From contig CAQKRU010000025.1 of assembly GCA_948823415.1 (NCBI GenBank), positions 1 to 13,638 on the forward strand: a stretch of DNA of 13,638 nucleotides, in the 5' to 3' direction. Source of the DNA: an uncultured Eubacteriales bacterium (GTDB lineage: Bacteria; Bacillota; Clostridia; Oscillospirales; Acutalibacteraceae). The translations under genes and the position numbers were made by a program. This document shows, in pieces, positions 1 through 6,302 of this stretch. The notes under the pieces were generated by a model. It did no database searches, had not been told where the DNA came from, and saw only the letters and a list, made by a program, of their open reading frames with translations. Numbering within the stretch: the first letter of the stretch is position 1; each line of letters begins with the position of its first letter.

Positions 1-312
1 AACTCGCGGGGGACACCTATAGAACTGGCGGGCTACGAAGAGCTTCTGCAACGGGTTTTGATCCGGCTGACGGTGAAGAAGGGGAGCTTTGTGTACGACA
101 AATCGCTTGGCAGTCGGCTATACACCCTGAAGGCGACCGACGGCAACATAAAGGAGCGAGCTTTGGCTTTGGCGCGGGAGGCTTTGATTGAAGTCCCAGA
201 AGTGGCGGTGGATGACGTGAAGATTGCTTTGACGAATGGCGGAGAAAACCTCGAACTGACGGTGATTTTGGCGGTAAACAATACAGAAAAAGAAGTGGTG
301 ATGACGATATAA
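1..312 (+). CDS. Phage baseplate wedge protein, gp25/XkdS-like (5' truncated by window edge)
   Basis: The frame ending at TAA 310-312 is open right back to base 1 with no convincing start, so the gene begins to the left of the window. A TTG at 58 is the first possible start but has no ribosome binding site, and the codons before it read as protein (TPIELAGYEELLQRVLIRLT). The visible 103 residues have the layout of small gp25-like baseplate wedge proteins of contractile tails: a 'LLQR.L.RLT..KG.F.YD..LGSRLY.L' core, a helix (KERALALAREAL) and a C-terminal beta hairpin. In PBSX-type operons such a gene lies directly before the baseplate J gene, as here, and the two overlap by one base (TAATG), which implies translational coupling. 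Identification rests on pattern and context; the exact family (gp25, DUF2634) is uncertain. Confidence 0.7.
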   Translation, partial: NSRGTPIELAGYEELLQRVLIRLTVKKGSFVYDKSLGSRLYTLKATDGNIKERALALAREALIEVPEVAVDDVKIALTNGGENLELTVILAVNNTEKEVVMTI

Positions 313-1376
313 TGGAGAGCTACGATGAGATTCTTGAGAGGATGAGGGGAAAGTTCGCCGAGCTGAGCGGCGCGAGCATCAATGACGATTCGGACATTGG
401 CATCAGGATGAAGGTTTTGGCGGGTGAGGTGTTTTCTCTGCAAAACAACGTGGAATGGCTAAAGAATCAGATGTTTGCGCAGACTGCAATGGGAGAACAA
501 TTGGAATATTTGGCGTTGGAGCGAGGCTTGACTAGGAAATCGGCGGTGAACTCGGTTGGAACGCTAAAATTTACGCGGAATGTGGCTTTAAACTACGATT
601 TGGCGATCCCGCAAGGCACCGTCTGCGCGACGAACGGCGTTGACCCCGTGAGAGTGGTAACTACCGCGGATGCCGTGCTGAAGGCCGGAGAAACCGCAGT
701 GACAGTGGCTGCACAGTCGGAAGTTGGCGGAGCGATGCAGAACACGGGCGTGGGAACCGTTAAGATTATGGTAACGCCGCCGCCAGGCATCACTGCGGTG
801 ATCAACGATGACGCATTTGTGGGAGGCATGGACGCTGAGACCGATGAAGAGCTCCGCGAACGCTTGATGGATAGCTATCAGAATGTCTCGAATGGCACGA
901 ATGGTGCGTTCTATAAGGACTTTGTGCTAAAATACGACGGGGTGTACTCGGCGAGTGTGGCGGCAAAAGAGCGTGGCGTCGGTACTGTGGACGTTTATGT
1001 GGCGGCAAAAGGTGGAGCACCAAGCGACGAGCTCATAGAGAAGATTCAGGCTGAGCTGAACGAGGCGCGCGAGCTGAACGTTGACGTGAAGGTGAACAAG
1101 GCGGAACTTACCGCGGTGGCAGTGGGCGTGCAGATAGCGATAAAGCCCGGGTACGACTATTCTGACGTGAGAAAGCGCTGCGAGACGAGCATAACAGAGT
1201 ATTTCAACACGCTAAAAATAGGCGAGGCGTTTTTGACCGCAGTCCTAGGCAACGCCATTTACAACGTGCAGGGCGTCGAAAACTACTATATACAGCCAGG
1301 CATATGCATCGACAGGTACATGGAGCCCAATCAGCTGGCGATAAAAGGGTCGGTGCAAATCTCAAAGAAGGGATAA
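312..1376 (+). CDS. Baseplate J-like protein (XkdT/gp47/JayE family)
   Basis: This 354-residue protein forms part of the outer baseplate wedge of a contractile phage tail or tail-like particle. The N-terminal ~60 residues (DEILERMRGKFAELSG, then DIGIRMKVLAGEVFSLQNNVEWLKNQMF) match the helical start of baseplate J proteins. Residues ~80-170 are the beta-rich part, with PQGTVCATNG. Residues 171-184 carry the family hallmark GGMDAETDEELRER, followed by NGTNGAFYKDFVLKYDGVYSA. The C-terminal third is the usual alternating alpha/beta region ending near GVENYYI. The length is normal for the family. The ATG overlaps the stop of the upstream wedge gene by one base, so no separate Shine-Dalgarno is needed. 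The stop lies 6 bases before the next gene. This is the best-supported phage gene in the window. Confidence 0.93.
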   Translation: MESYDEILERMRGKFAELSGASINDDSDIGIRMKVLAGEVFSLQNNVEWLKNQMFAQTAMGEQLEYLALERGLTRKSAVNSVGTLKFTRNVALNYDLAIPQGTVCATNGVDPVRVVTTADAVLKAGETAVTVAAQSEVGGAMQNTGVGTVKIMVTPPPGITAVINDDAFVGGMDAETDEELRERLMDSYQNVSNGTNGAFYKDFVLKYDGVYSASVAAKERGVGTVDVYVAAKGGAPSDELIEKIQAELNEARELNVDVKVNKAELTAVAVGVQIAIKPGYDYSDVRKRCETSITEYFNTLKIGEAFLTAVLGNAIYNVQGVENYYIQPGICIDRYMEPNQLAIKGSVQISKKG

Positions 1377-1382
1377 TCCGCA

Positions 1383-1958
1383 ATGAGCATACTAAATTCA
1401 ATGAAGCAAAAACTGCACCCGCTTGGCATCTATAGTTTGAGCGACGGCAGCGTGGTAACAGCAGAACTGGCGGCGTATGCCGAGGTGTTGGACGCAATAG
1501 AGGCACAACTGACGGAGCTGGAGCAAGAAAGATTCGTAGTGACGGCGCAAAGCTATGGCATAACTATGCGGGAGCTGGCCATAGGCTCGGAGCAAAAAAA
1601 CGAGACCATAGAAAAAAGAAGAGGCGTGCTGCTCTACAGATCGGCGCTCAGCGAAACGGATTTCAACAAAACGGCCATAGAAAGCGTGCTAAAGACGGTG
1701 GGCATAAACGGCTATATAATCGAACTGCCAGAAAAAAATAAAATCTATATAAACTGCCTGTCGCTAGACGTGAGGGGCTCGGACAAAGAGATAAAAAAAC
1801 AGATAATATCTCAGTTTTTGCCGGCGCATCTAGAATGTTTTTTCGATTTTAGAAATTTACAGTGGCAATTTATCGAGGAACGATCGAACACATTTGACAG
1901 AATGGATGCCATGAGTTTAACCTGGGATGAAATAGAAAATTTTGTACCAATATGGTAG
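1383..1958 (+). CDS. Tail protein, DUF2313/YmfQ (XkdU)-like
   Basis: The product is 191 residues. It looks like the DUF2313 (YmfQ/XkdU) family, whose members sit between baseplate J and the tail fibre in PBSX- and Mu-like tail operons and are thought to be baseplate or fibre-attachment components. Visible signs are an N-terminal helical segment (AELAAYAEVLDAIEAQLTELEQERFV), the 'GI.MRELAIG' stretch and the C-terminal LTWDEIENFVPIW, a type of ending common in this family. It follows the baseplate J gene by 6 bases. The ribosome binding site is poor (GAAGGGAT about 9 bases upstream), suggesting coupling. Isoleucine is mostly encoded by ATA and the gene is more A-rich than its left neighbour, a mild compositional shift that may reflect phage mosaicism. 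The role is assigned mainly from gene order. Confidence 0.72.
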   Translation: MSILNSMKQKLHPLGIYSLSDGSVVTAELAAYAEVLDAIEAQLTELEQERFVVTAQSYGITMRELAIGSEQKNETIEKRRGVLLYRSALSETDFNKTAIESVLKTVGINGYIIELPEKNKIYINCLSLDVRGSDKEIKKQIISQFLPAHLECFFDFRNLQWQFIEERSNTFDRMDAMSLTWDEIENFVPIW

Positions 1959-1959
1959 C

Positions 1960-1965
1960 AGGAGG
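1960..1965 (+). promoter_or_regulatory. Ribosome binding site AGGAGG of the fibre-like gene
   Basis: A perfect AGGAGG lies 7 bases before ATG 1973 and just after the stop of the preceding gene. It decides the start against the upstream in-frame ATG at 1952. Confidence 0.85.
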
Positions 1966-1972
1966 AAGCAGA

Positions 1973-2446
1973 ATGCCAACAAACAACAAAACAGCAAACT
2001 TGGGGCTAAACAGCTGGTTGGGAACGGACAAGCCGATTCGGGAGGACTTTGTGTCGGACAACGAGAAGCTGGACAAGGTAATAAGCGACCATTTAAACGA
2101 CATAGATGCCCACATGACGGCCGAAAGGCTGGAGCTTCTTAACTCGTCGTTCGTAGTAGGGACTTATACCGGTGACGGCAACTCTGTAAGGGTGATTTCG
2201 CTGGACTTTCATCCAAGGCTAGCGATCGTGCTCTACAGAGGGATGCCGCTGGTGGAGTATAATGCAGAGGGCGATTATATGGTGTGCAATGCGACGATCC
2301 TGACGTCGGCCGGAGAAGGGGGCTCGATAGGCGGCACGATATTGTCCAAAACGATACGGGTCTCGCAAACCGCCACGCCAATCAACGGCAGGCTCATCAA
2401 TTTAAACAAGCTGAGCGGGATATACGTCTACATCGCGATCAAATAA
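1973..2446 (+). CDS. Short tail-fibre-like protein (baseplate-anchored appendage)
   Basis: I place the start at ATG 1973 because a perfect AGGAGG (1960-1965) lies 7 bases upstream. The frame stays open to an ATG at 1952, but that start would lie inside the preceding gene with no ribosome binding site. The 157-residue product has an N-terminal segment (residues ~8-50: NLGLNSWLGTDKPIREDFVSDN then a helix EKLDKVISDHLNDIDAHMT) of the kind that anchors clostridial tail fibres to the baseplate. A beta-rich head follows (VVGTYTGDGNSVRVISLDFHPRLAIVLYRG) and the end is LSGIYVYIAIK, a typical terminal strand of phage fibre heads. It is much shorter than usual fibres, as if anchor and head were joined without a shaft. 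It is the last gene of the tail module; a strong hairpin terminator follows 12 bases after the stop. Function is inferred from context and weak similarity. Confidence 0.68.
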   Translation: MPTNNKTANLGLNSWLGTDKPIREDFVSDNEKLDKVISDHLNDIDAHMTAERLELLNSSFVVGTYTGDGNSVRVISLDFHPRLAIVLYRGMPLVEYNAEGDYMVCNATILTSAGEGGSIGGTILSKTIRVSQTATPINGRLINLNKLSGIYVYIAIK

Positions 2447-2494
2447 AAATAAAAAATTGCGGATACTCCAAACAAGCCGAGTATCCGCATTTTC
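2447..2494. terminator. Bidirectional rho-independent terminator between tail module and SCIFF maturase
   Basis: A perfect 10-bp stem, GCGGATACTC (2459-2468) with GAGTATCCGC (2479-2488), encloses a 10-base loop. On the + strand it is followed by ATTTTC and ends the tail operon. On the - strand it is followed by AATTTTTTATTTTT, a strong U-tract, and ends the maturase transcript whose stop codon is at 2510-2512. It marks the border between phage-derived and host DNA. Confidence 0.92.
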
Positions 2495-2509
2495 GTTGCC
2501 ATCGCAGGC

Positions 2510-3865
2510 TCATAAAGTGGCAGCCTTTATCATCAAGGCGCATTCGAGACGCTTTTTTTCAAGCTCGCAAGAAATATCGTGAGCCTTAGCGATATCGCCG
2601 GCATATTGCCAGCTGTTGGCGTTACAACCGCCGCTGCAAAAGAACTTAGCCCAGCAACCACGGCATTTTTCCTTGGTGTAAACATTGGTGCGAGCAAATT
2701 TGTCCTTAATGTCGCCATCCAGCGTGTTCTCGAGCACGTTGCCCATCTTCCAGCAGTCCTCGCCCACAAACTGATGGCAAGGATAAATGTCGCCATTTGG
2801 CGTAACCGCGACGTATTCATTACCGCAACTGCAGCCGCGAAGGCGTTTTATCGCACAAGGGCCCTGGTCAAGGTCCAGCATAAAGTGAAAAAAGTTAAAG
2901 CATCGACCGTTTTTTTTGCGAGCAATAATTTCCCTAGCCAAAGTCTCATATTCGTCGAAAATCCGGGGCAGATCGGCCTCGCAAATAGCATAATCCAAGG
3001 CAGAGTCAGCAACAACCGGCTCAATAGAGATCTGATCGAAGCCCAGGTCATATATCTTGAGGACATCGGCGGTAAAATCGAGGTTATTGCGAGTAAAAGT
3101 CCCACGAACGTAATAATCCTTATCAGCGCGGCCAGCAATGAGCTCCTGATATTTTGGAACGATCAGATCATAGCATCCGCGGCCATTTGGAGTAACACGC
3201 AGCTTATCGTTGACGTTCTGACGGCCATCCAAAGAGAGCACAACATTGGACATCTCGCGATTAATAAAGTCAATTTTGTCCGGTGTTAGCAGCAAGCCAT
3301 TCGTAGTAACAGTAAACCGAAAATTCTTGTTATAAAGCGGCTCCAGACTACGAACATATTCAACAGTGCGCTTCAAAACGTCAAAGTTCATTAAAGGCTC
3401 GCCGCCAAAAAAATCGACCTCTAAGTTGCGGCGGTTCCCAGAGTGCTCAACAATAAAATCGATAGCAGCCTTAGCGGTGCGCAGCGGCATGAGCTCGCGA
3501 CCGGTGCCAAAATCTCCCTTAGCAGCAAAACAGTACTCGCAGCGCAGGTTGCAGTCGTGCGCAATGTTGATGCACATAGATTTAATCGGCGCGTTGACGA
3601 GCAAAGAGGTGTAACCCTGATATGTATCGGCCGCAAAAAGCTGACCACTCTTAAAGAGGGCATATAATTCGGCGTACGCACCCGCAATGTCAGCGCGGGC
3701 GTAGGTTTGACTCAGGGCATCAACCGCATCGCTACTGAGTTTTGGCTGCATGTCTTCGTCAACAAAGTCCAAAATATCAAAGGCCAAGTCGTCCAACACA
3801 TGAACGGCGCCACTGTTGACGTCCAGCACGATGTTGTGGCCGTTTAGCCGAAATTTATGTATCAT
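2510..3865 (-). CDS. SCIFF peptide maturase (radical SAM, SPASM domain)
   Basis: This 451-residue enzyme belongs to the thioether-forming SCIFF maturases (CteB and Tte1186 are the characterised members). They use S-adenosylmethionine and [4Fe-4S] clusters to link a cysteine sulfur of the precursor to a non-alpha carbon of another residue, making a ranthipeptide. Residues 1-90 form the N-terminal peptide-recognition (RRE-like) region. The radical SAM motif CX3CX2C is C105, C109, C112 in HDCNLRCEYCFAAKGDFG, and the SAM-contacting GGEP is at 154-157. The C-terminal SPASM region has the expected cysteines: C337, C345, C347, C363, C371, C401, C404, C410, C414 and C433, with CRGCWAKFFCSGGC at 401-414. 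Length and motif spacing are normal for the family. The start ATG has a GGGAG about 11 bases upstream. It follows the SCIFF precursor by 123 bases and probably depends on read-through from the precursor promoter. Confidence 0.95.
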   Translation of the reverse strand: MIHKFRLNGHNIVLDVNSGAVHVLDDLAFDILDFVDEDMQPKLSSDAVDALSQTYARADIAGAYAELYALFKSGQLFAADTYQGYTSLLVNAPIKSMCINIAHDCNLRCEYCFAAKGDFGTGRELMPLRTAKAAIDFIVEHSGNRRNLEVDFFGGEPLMNFDVLKRTVEYVRSLEPLYNKNFRFTVTTNGLLLTPDKIDFINREMSNVVLSLDGRQNVNDKLRVTPNGRGCYDLIVPKYQELIAGRADKDYYVRGTFTRNNLDFTADVLKIYDLGFDQISIEPVVADSALDYAICEADLPRIFDEYETLAREIIARKKNGRCFNFFHFMLDLDQGPCAIKRLRGCSCGNEYVAVTPNGDIYPCHQFVGEDCWKMGNVLENTLDGDIKDKFARTNVYTKEKCRGCWAKFFCSGGCNANSWQYAGDIAKAHDISCELEKKRLECALMIKAATL

Positions 3866-3910
3866 AAAAATAAAAACTCCCGCAAAAATTTTAAAACATC
3901 AAAAATGAGA

Positions 3911-3934
3911 GGCGGAGAAACTAAAAACCCCGCC
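3911..3934 (-). promoter_or_regulatory. Second hairpin in the SCIFF precursor-maturase intergenic region
   Basis: On the - strand GGCGGGG (3934-3928) pairs with CTCCGCC (3917-3911) across a 10-base loop, with one G-U pair. A T-run starts about 4 bases after the stem. This could be a weak second terminator or an mRNA-processing/stability structure upstream of the maturase start. I see the structure; its role is inferred. Confidence 0.45.
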
Positions 3935-3966
3935 CCCAAAGCGTAACCTCAAACTATGTAAGCCTC

Positions 3967-3990
3967 AAAAACCGCGACTCAGCCGCGATT
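3967..3990 (-). terminator. Terminator/attenuator directly after the SCIFF precursor
   Basis: On the - strand CGCGGC (3987-3982) and GTCGCG (3978-3973) form a stem with a 3-base loop and one G-U pair, extended outward by U-G and A-U pairs, and followed by TTTTT. It begins within the stop codon of the precursor. The short U-tract suggests partial termination, which would yield much precursor mRNA and less maturase mRNA from one promoter. Confidence 0.65.
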
Positions 3991-4135
3991 ATCGATTAGA
4001 GTTCTCGCACTTCTGGTTAGCAACCGTGCAAGAAGTCTTGCAAGCGGACTGGCAAGAAGCCTGGCACTCGCCGCAACCGCCCTTAGCCGCAGTCTCCTTA
4101 AGATTCGCTTTGTTCAAAGTCTTAACATGCTTCAC
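3989..4135 (-). CDS. SCIFF ranthipeptide precursor (six cysteines in forty-five)
   Basis: The 48-residue peptide starts MKHVKTLN and carries six cysteines at positions 21, 24, 28, 32, 36 and 43 within CGECQASCQSACKTSC...C. This is the SCIFF signature: a conserved leader (MKHxKTLN) and a Cys-rich core that its maturase crosslinks. C32 and T37 fall at the positions reported as the crosslinked Cys-Thr pair in the Thermoanaerobacter peptide Tte1186a. The start is the GTG at 4133-4135, not the longer open frame reaching 4204: an AGGAGG lies 9 bases upstream and family members begin at exactly this residue. A near-consensus promoter 41 bases upstream and a hairpin right after the stop make it its own strong transcription unit, with the maturase downstream. 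The family's biological role is not established; no dedicated protease or exporter is visible nearby. Confidence 0.95.
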   Translation of the reverse strand: MKHVKTLNKANLKETAAKGGCGECQASCQSACKTSCTVANQKCENSNR

Positions 4136-4144
4136 AAAAACGCA

Positions 4145-4150
4145 CCTCCT
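4145..4150 (-). promoter_or_regulatory. Ribosome binding site of the SCIFF precursor
   Basis: AGGAGG lies 9 bases before the GTG at 4135 on the - strand. It fixes the start inside the longer open frame. Confidence 0.9.
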
Positions 4151-4175
4151 AAAAAAATAAATTAAGCTGCAAAAA

Positions 4176-4204
4176 ATTATACCACATCCGACAAAAAATT
4201 TCAA
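4176..4204 (-). promoter_or_regulatory. Sigma-A promoter of the SCIFF precursor
   Basis: On the - strand the -35 TTGAAA (4204-4199) and a perfect -10 TATAAT (4181-4176) are separated by exactly 17 bp, with an extended -10 TGG directly before TATAAT. The predicted transcript start, near 4169, gives a leader of roughly 35 bases that holds the ribosome binding site. It is among the strongest-looking promoters in the window. Confidence 0.88.
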
Positions 4205-4255
4205 ACAATAAGTTTTGCGGTTTTATTGAGCGCGCGTTAAAATGTGTAAAAAGGC

Positions 4256-4663
4256 TTACCGCCGCTTCTTGTTAACACTCAAAACCCCGCCAAAAGCGCC
4301 AGCAAGAGTCATAACCAAAAGCCGCACCAAAGTCAAATAAGTAAACCGGTCGCGCGAGACGATGAAAGCGACCAAGGTGAGCAAAACAAACAAGAATAAG
4401 CCCGCCAAAGAGCCATAAACGAGCCCACGAAACCGATAAACCCGAGCAGCAATGTACCCAGCGACGAAAGCGCCAATAGCGGCGCAGAAAATGGCGATAA
4501 CCTGAATCAAAAACTGCGGAATAGACTTAACAATAACGAACAAAAAAGCGAACAAAAATAAGAATCCCGCGCAAATAGTGGCGCCAACAGCCACACCAAA
4601 CAAAATAGCCTTTAAAGAAGTGGAAAAATCCGAATCACCGTTCGAAGCCTTGTCATACCTCAA
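4256..4663 (-). CDS. Small integral membrane protein, TIGR04086 (YrzE-like) family
   Basis: The product has 135 residues. After a short polar N-terminus come about four hydrophobic segments (near 17-45, 50-73, 79-103 and 108-130) and a basic NKKRR tail, so it is an integral membrane protein. Size, topology and its place directly after yajC match the TIGR04086 family; as I recall, Bacillus YrzE occupies the equivalent place after the yajC homologue. The molecular function is not known. The start is TTG (4663-4661), supported by AGGAGG 8 bases upstream; no better in-frame ATG exists. I found no clear promoter in the 96 bases between yajC and this gene, so it is probably co-transcribed with yajC. 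It is adjacent to the SCIFF precursor, but that gene has its own promoter. Confidence 0.8.
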   Translation of the reverse strand: MRYDKASNGDSDFSTSLKAILFGVAVGATICAGFLFLFAFLFVIVKSIPQFLIQVIAIFCAAIGAFVAGYIAARVYRFRGLVYGSLAGLFLFVLLTLVAFIVSRDRFTYLTLVRLLVMTLAGAFGGVLSVNKKRR

Positions 4664-4671
4664 AAATCATA

Positions 4672-4677
4672 CCTCCT
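4672..4677 (-). promoter_or_regulatory. Ribosome binding site deciding the TTG start of the TIGR04086 gene
   Basis: AGGAGG lies 8 bases before TTG 4663 on the - strand. An ATG at 4670 is only one base from this site and opens a five-codon frame, so it is not the start of the protein. Confidence 0.82.
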
Positions 4678-4759
4678 AAATATTGTTTTGCCCCAAATTT
4701 TAAAAACAAAATCATATAATCAATATTCAAAAAGGTAGGCGAATATACATCGAATTGTT

Positions 4760-5074
4760 CTACTTCGCAGCAGGTGTACGACTTTCCTTCTGAGAATCGC
4801 AGCTAGCAATAGCCCATTTTTTAATTTTGATCTTGCTCCGATCCACGCCAGTCTCAATAATAAAAGATTGATTATCGTCCTTAACAGCAACAATCCGGCC
4901 AACGATCCCGCCAATAGTAGTGATTTCGTCGCCGATCTGAATGTTATTTCGCATATCGTCCTCGAGCTTTTTGCGCTTAGAACTCGGTCGAATCATAAAA
5001 AAATACATCAAAGCAAAAAGAAGCGTCATAAAAACGACGTTCATAATCCCAGCAGAACCCTCTGCACTCATCAT
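4760..5074 (-). CDS. yajC: Preprotein translocase subunit YajC
   Basis: The 104-residue protein has a single N-terminal membrane helix (about residues 9-29, GIMNVVFMTLLFALMYFFMI) followed by RP and a basic stretch SSKRKK. The soluble domain contains the YajC hallmark IQIGDEITTIGGIVGRIVAVKDD. YajC associates with SecDF and the SecYEG channel in protein export. Length and motif are normal for the family, and the tgt-yajC order is conserved widely in bacteria. The ATG has a TGGAGGTG ribosome binding site 8 bases upstream. A strong promoter lies between tgt and this gene, so yajC can be expressed apart from queA-tgt. Confidence 0.93.
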   Translation of the reverse strand: MMSAEGSAGIMNVVFMTLLFALMYFFMIRPSSKRKKLEDDMRNNIQIGDEITTIGGIVGRIVAVKDDNQSFIIETGVDRSKIKIKKWAIASCDSQKESRTPAAK

Positions 5075-5107
5075 AAAGCCAGCACCTCCAAAAGATTAAC
5101 AAACATG

Positions 5108-5136
5108 ATTATACCATGTTTCCGAGTTTAAATCAA
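5108..5136 (-). promoter_or_regulatory. Sigma-A promoter of yajC
   Basis: On the - strand the -35 TTGATT (5136-5131) and -10 TATAAT (5113-5108) are 17 bp apart, with the extended -10 TGG. The -10 region TGGTATAAT is identical to that of the SCIFF precursor promoter. Confidence 0.85.
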
Positions 5137-5156
5137 GAGCGAATTGTGCCAAGCGG

Positions 5157-6287
5157 CTAGACTTTTTGCAAGAGCAACTGCCGATAATGCTGGTAGAATG
5201 AGTCAAAGGAGTCATCTTCAATAGCGGAGCGGATTTTTTCCATTAAAGAATTATAAAAATAAAGATTGTGCATAACGCCAAGTCGCATGCCGAGGGTCTC
5301 TTTGCTTTTAAAAAGATGTCGCAAATAAGCGCGCGAAAAATTTTTGCAAACGGGGCAGTCGCAGAGAGGGTCGAGCGGCATAGAGTTCAGCTCGTTTTTA
5401 GCATTCAAAATGTTAACACTCCCAGCCCAAGTGAAAAGCTTCCCGTGGCGAGCGTTCCGAGACGGCATAACGCAGTCAAAAAGGTCCACCCCGCGGGCAA
5501 CACTCTCCAGAATATTCACCGGAGTGCCCACTCCCATCAGGTATCTGGGCTTGTCCAAAGGCATATGAGGCACGACCGCCTCGATGGTATCGTACATCTC
5601 GTCGGCAGTCTCGCCCACAGCTAAGCCTCCAATCGCGTATCCGTCCAAGTCAAGCTCGCTAATAGCCTTCATGTGCTCAACGCGCAAATCCGCATACGTG
5701 CTGCCTTGGTTAATCCCAAAAAGCATCTGGTCCCTGTTGAGAGTGGAGTCCAAAGCATTTAAGCGAAGCATCTCAGCCCGGCAGCGCTCAAGCCATCGGG
5801 TAGTACGGTCGCAAGAAGCCTTAACATAGCTGTATTCGGCGGGATTCTCGATGCATTCATCAAAGGCCATAGCAATAGTCGAAGCCAGGTTAGACTGAAT
5901 CTGAATGCTCTCCTCGGGCCCCATAAAGACCTTCCGGCCGTCGATGTGAGAATAAAAATAAACGCCCTCCTCGGTAATTCGGCGAAGTTTAGAAAGAGAA
6001 AACACCTGAAAGCCGCCACTATCGGTCAAAATAGGACCATTCCAACGAGTAAACTTGTGAAGCCCACCTAGCTGGCGAACAATACTGTCACCCGGCCGCA
6101 GATGCAGATGATAAGTGTTGCAAAGCATGACCTGGCAGCCGATCTGAGCCAAGTCCAAAGCCGAAACCGCGCCCTTAATAGCGCCGCAGGTCGCCACATT
6201 CATAAAAGCGGGGGTCTGCACGTCGCCATGAGGCGTAGAAAAAGTGCCTTTTCGCGCGCCACCACAAGTTTTCATCAAGCTAAACAT
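5157..6287 (-). CDS. tgt: Queuine/preQ1 tRNA-guanine transglycosylase
   Basis: Tgt exchanges guanine 34 in tRNAs with GUN anticodons for preQ1, the penultimate stage of queuosine synthesis. The 376-residue length is typical. D89 in TDSGGFQVFSL is the conserved active-site aspartate. GGLAVGE (220-226) and YLMGVGTP (249-256) are substrate-site motifs. FDCVMPSRNARHG (270-282) contains D271, aligned with the catalytic nucleophile. The zinc ligands are C309, C311, C314 and H340, with the same spacing as in the Zymomonas enzyme. The ATG has a GAGG about 7 bases upstream. The gene begins 15 bases after queA, so the two are co-transcribed. All catalytic and metal residues are intact. Confidence 0.97.
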   Translation of the reverse strand: MFSLMKTCGGARKGTFSTPHGDVQTPAFMNVATCGAIKGAVSALDLAQIGCQVMLCNTYHLHLRPGDSIVRQLGGLHKFTRWNGPILTDSGGFQVFSLSKLRRITEEGVYFYSHIDGRKVFMGPEESIQIQSNLASTIAMAFDECIENPAEYSYVKASCDRTTRWLERCRAEMLRLNALDSTLNRDQMLFGINQGSTYADLRVEHMKAISELDLDGYAIGGLAVGETADEMYDTIEAVVPHMPLDKPRYLMGVGTPVNILESVARGVDLFDCVMPSRNARHGKLFTWAGSVNILNAKNELNSMPLDPLCDCPVCKNFSRAYLRHLFKSKETLGMRLGVMHNLYFYNSLMEKIRSAIEDDSFDSFYQHYRQLLLQKV

Positions 6288-6302
6288 GCCAAAACCTCAC
6301 AT

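Noticed and set aside
2579..3289. Open frame of 236 codons on the + strand opposite the SCIFF maturase
   Set aside because: It lies wholly inside the well-supported maturase gene on the other strand, has no ribosome binding site and shows no recognisable family.
4661..4670. ATG at 4670 on the - strand as start or leader peptide (MIFEV) before the TIGR04086 gene
   Set aside because: It is one base from the AGGAGG, too close for initiation, and the frame stops after five codons.
4664..4759. AT-rich hairpin (ATATTC...GAATAT) between yajC and the TIGR04086 gene as a terminator
   Set aside because: The stem is six AT-rich pairs with a 12-base loop and no following T-tract, too weak for a terminator.
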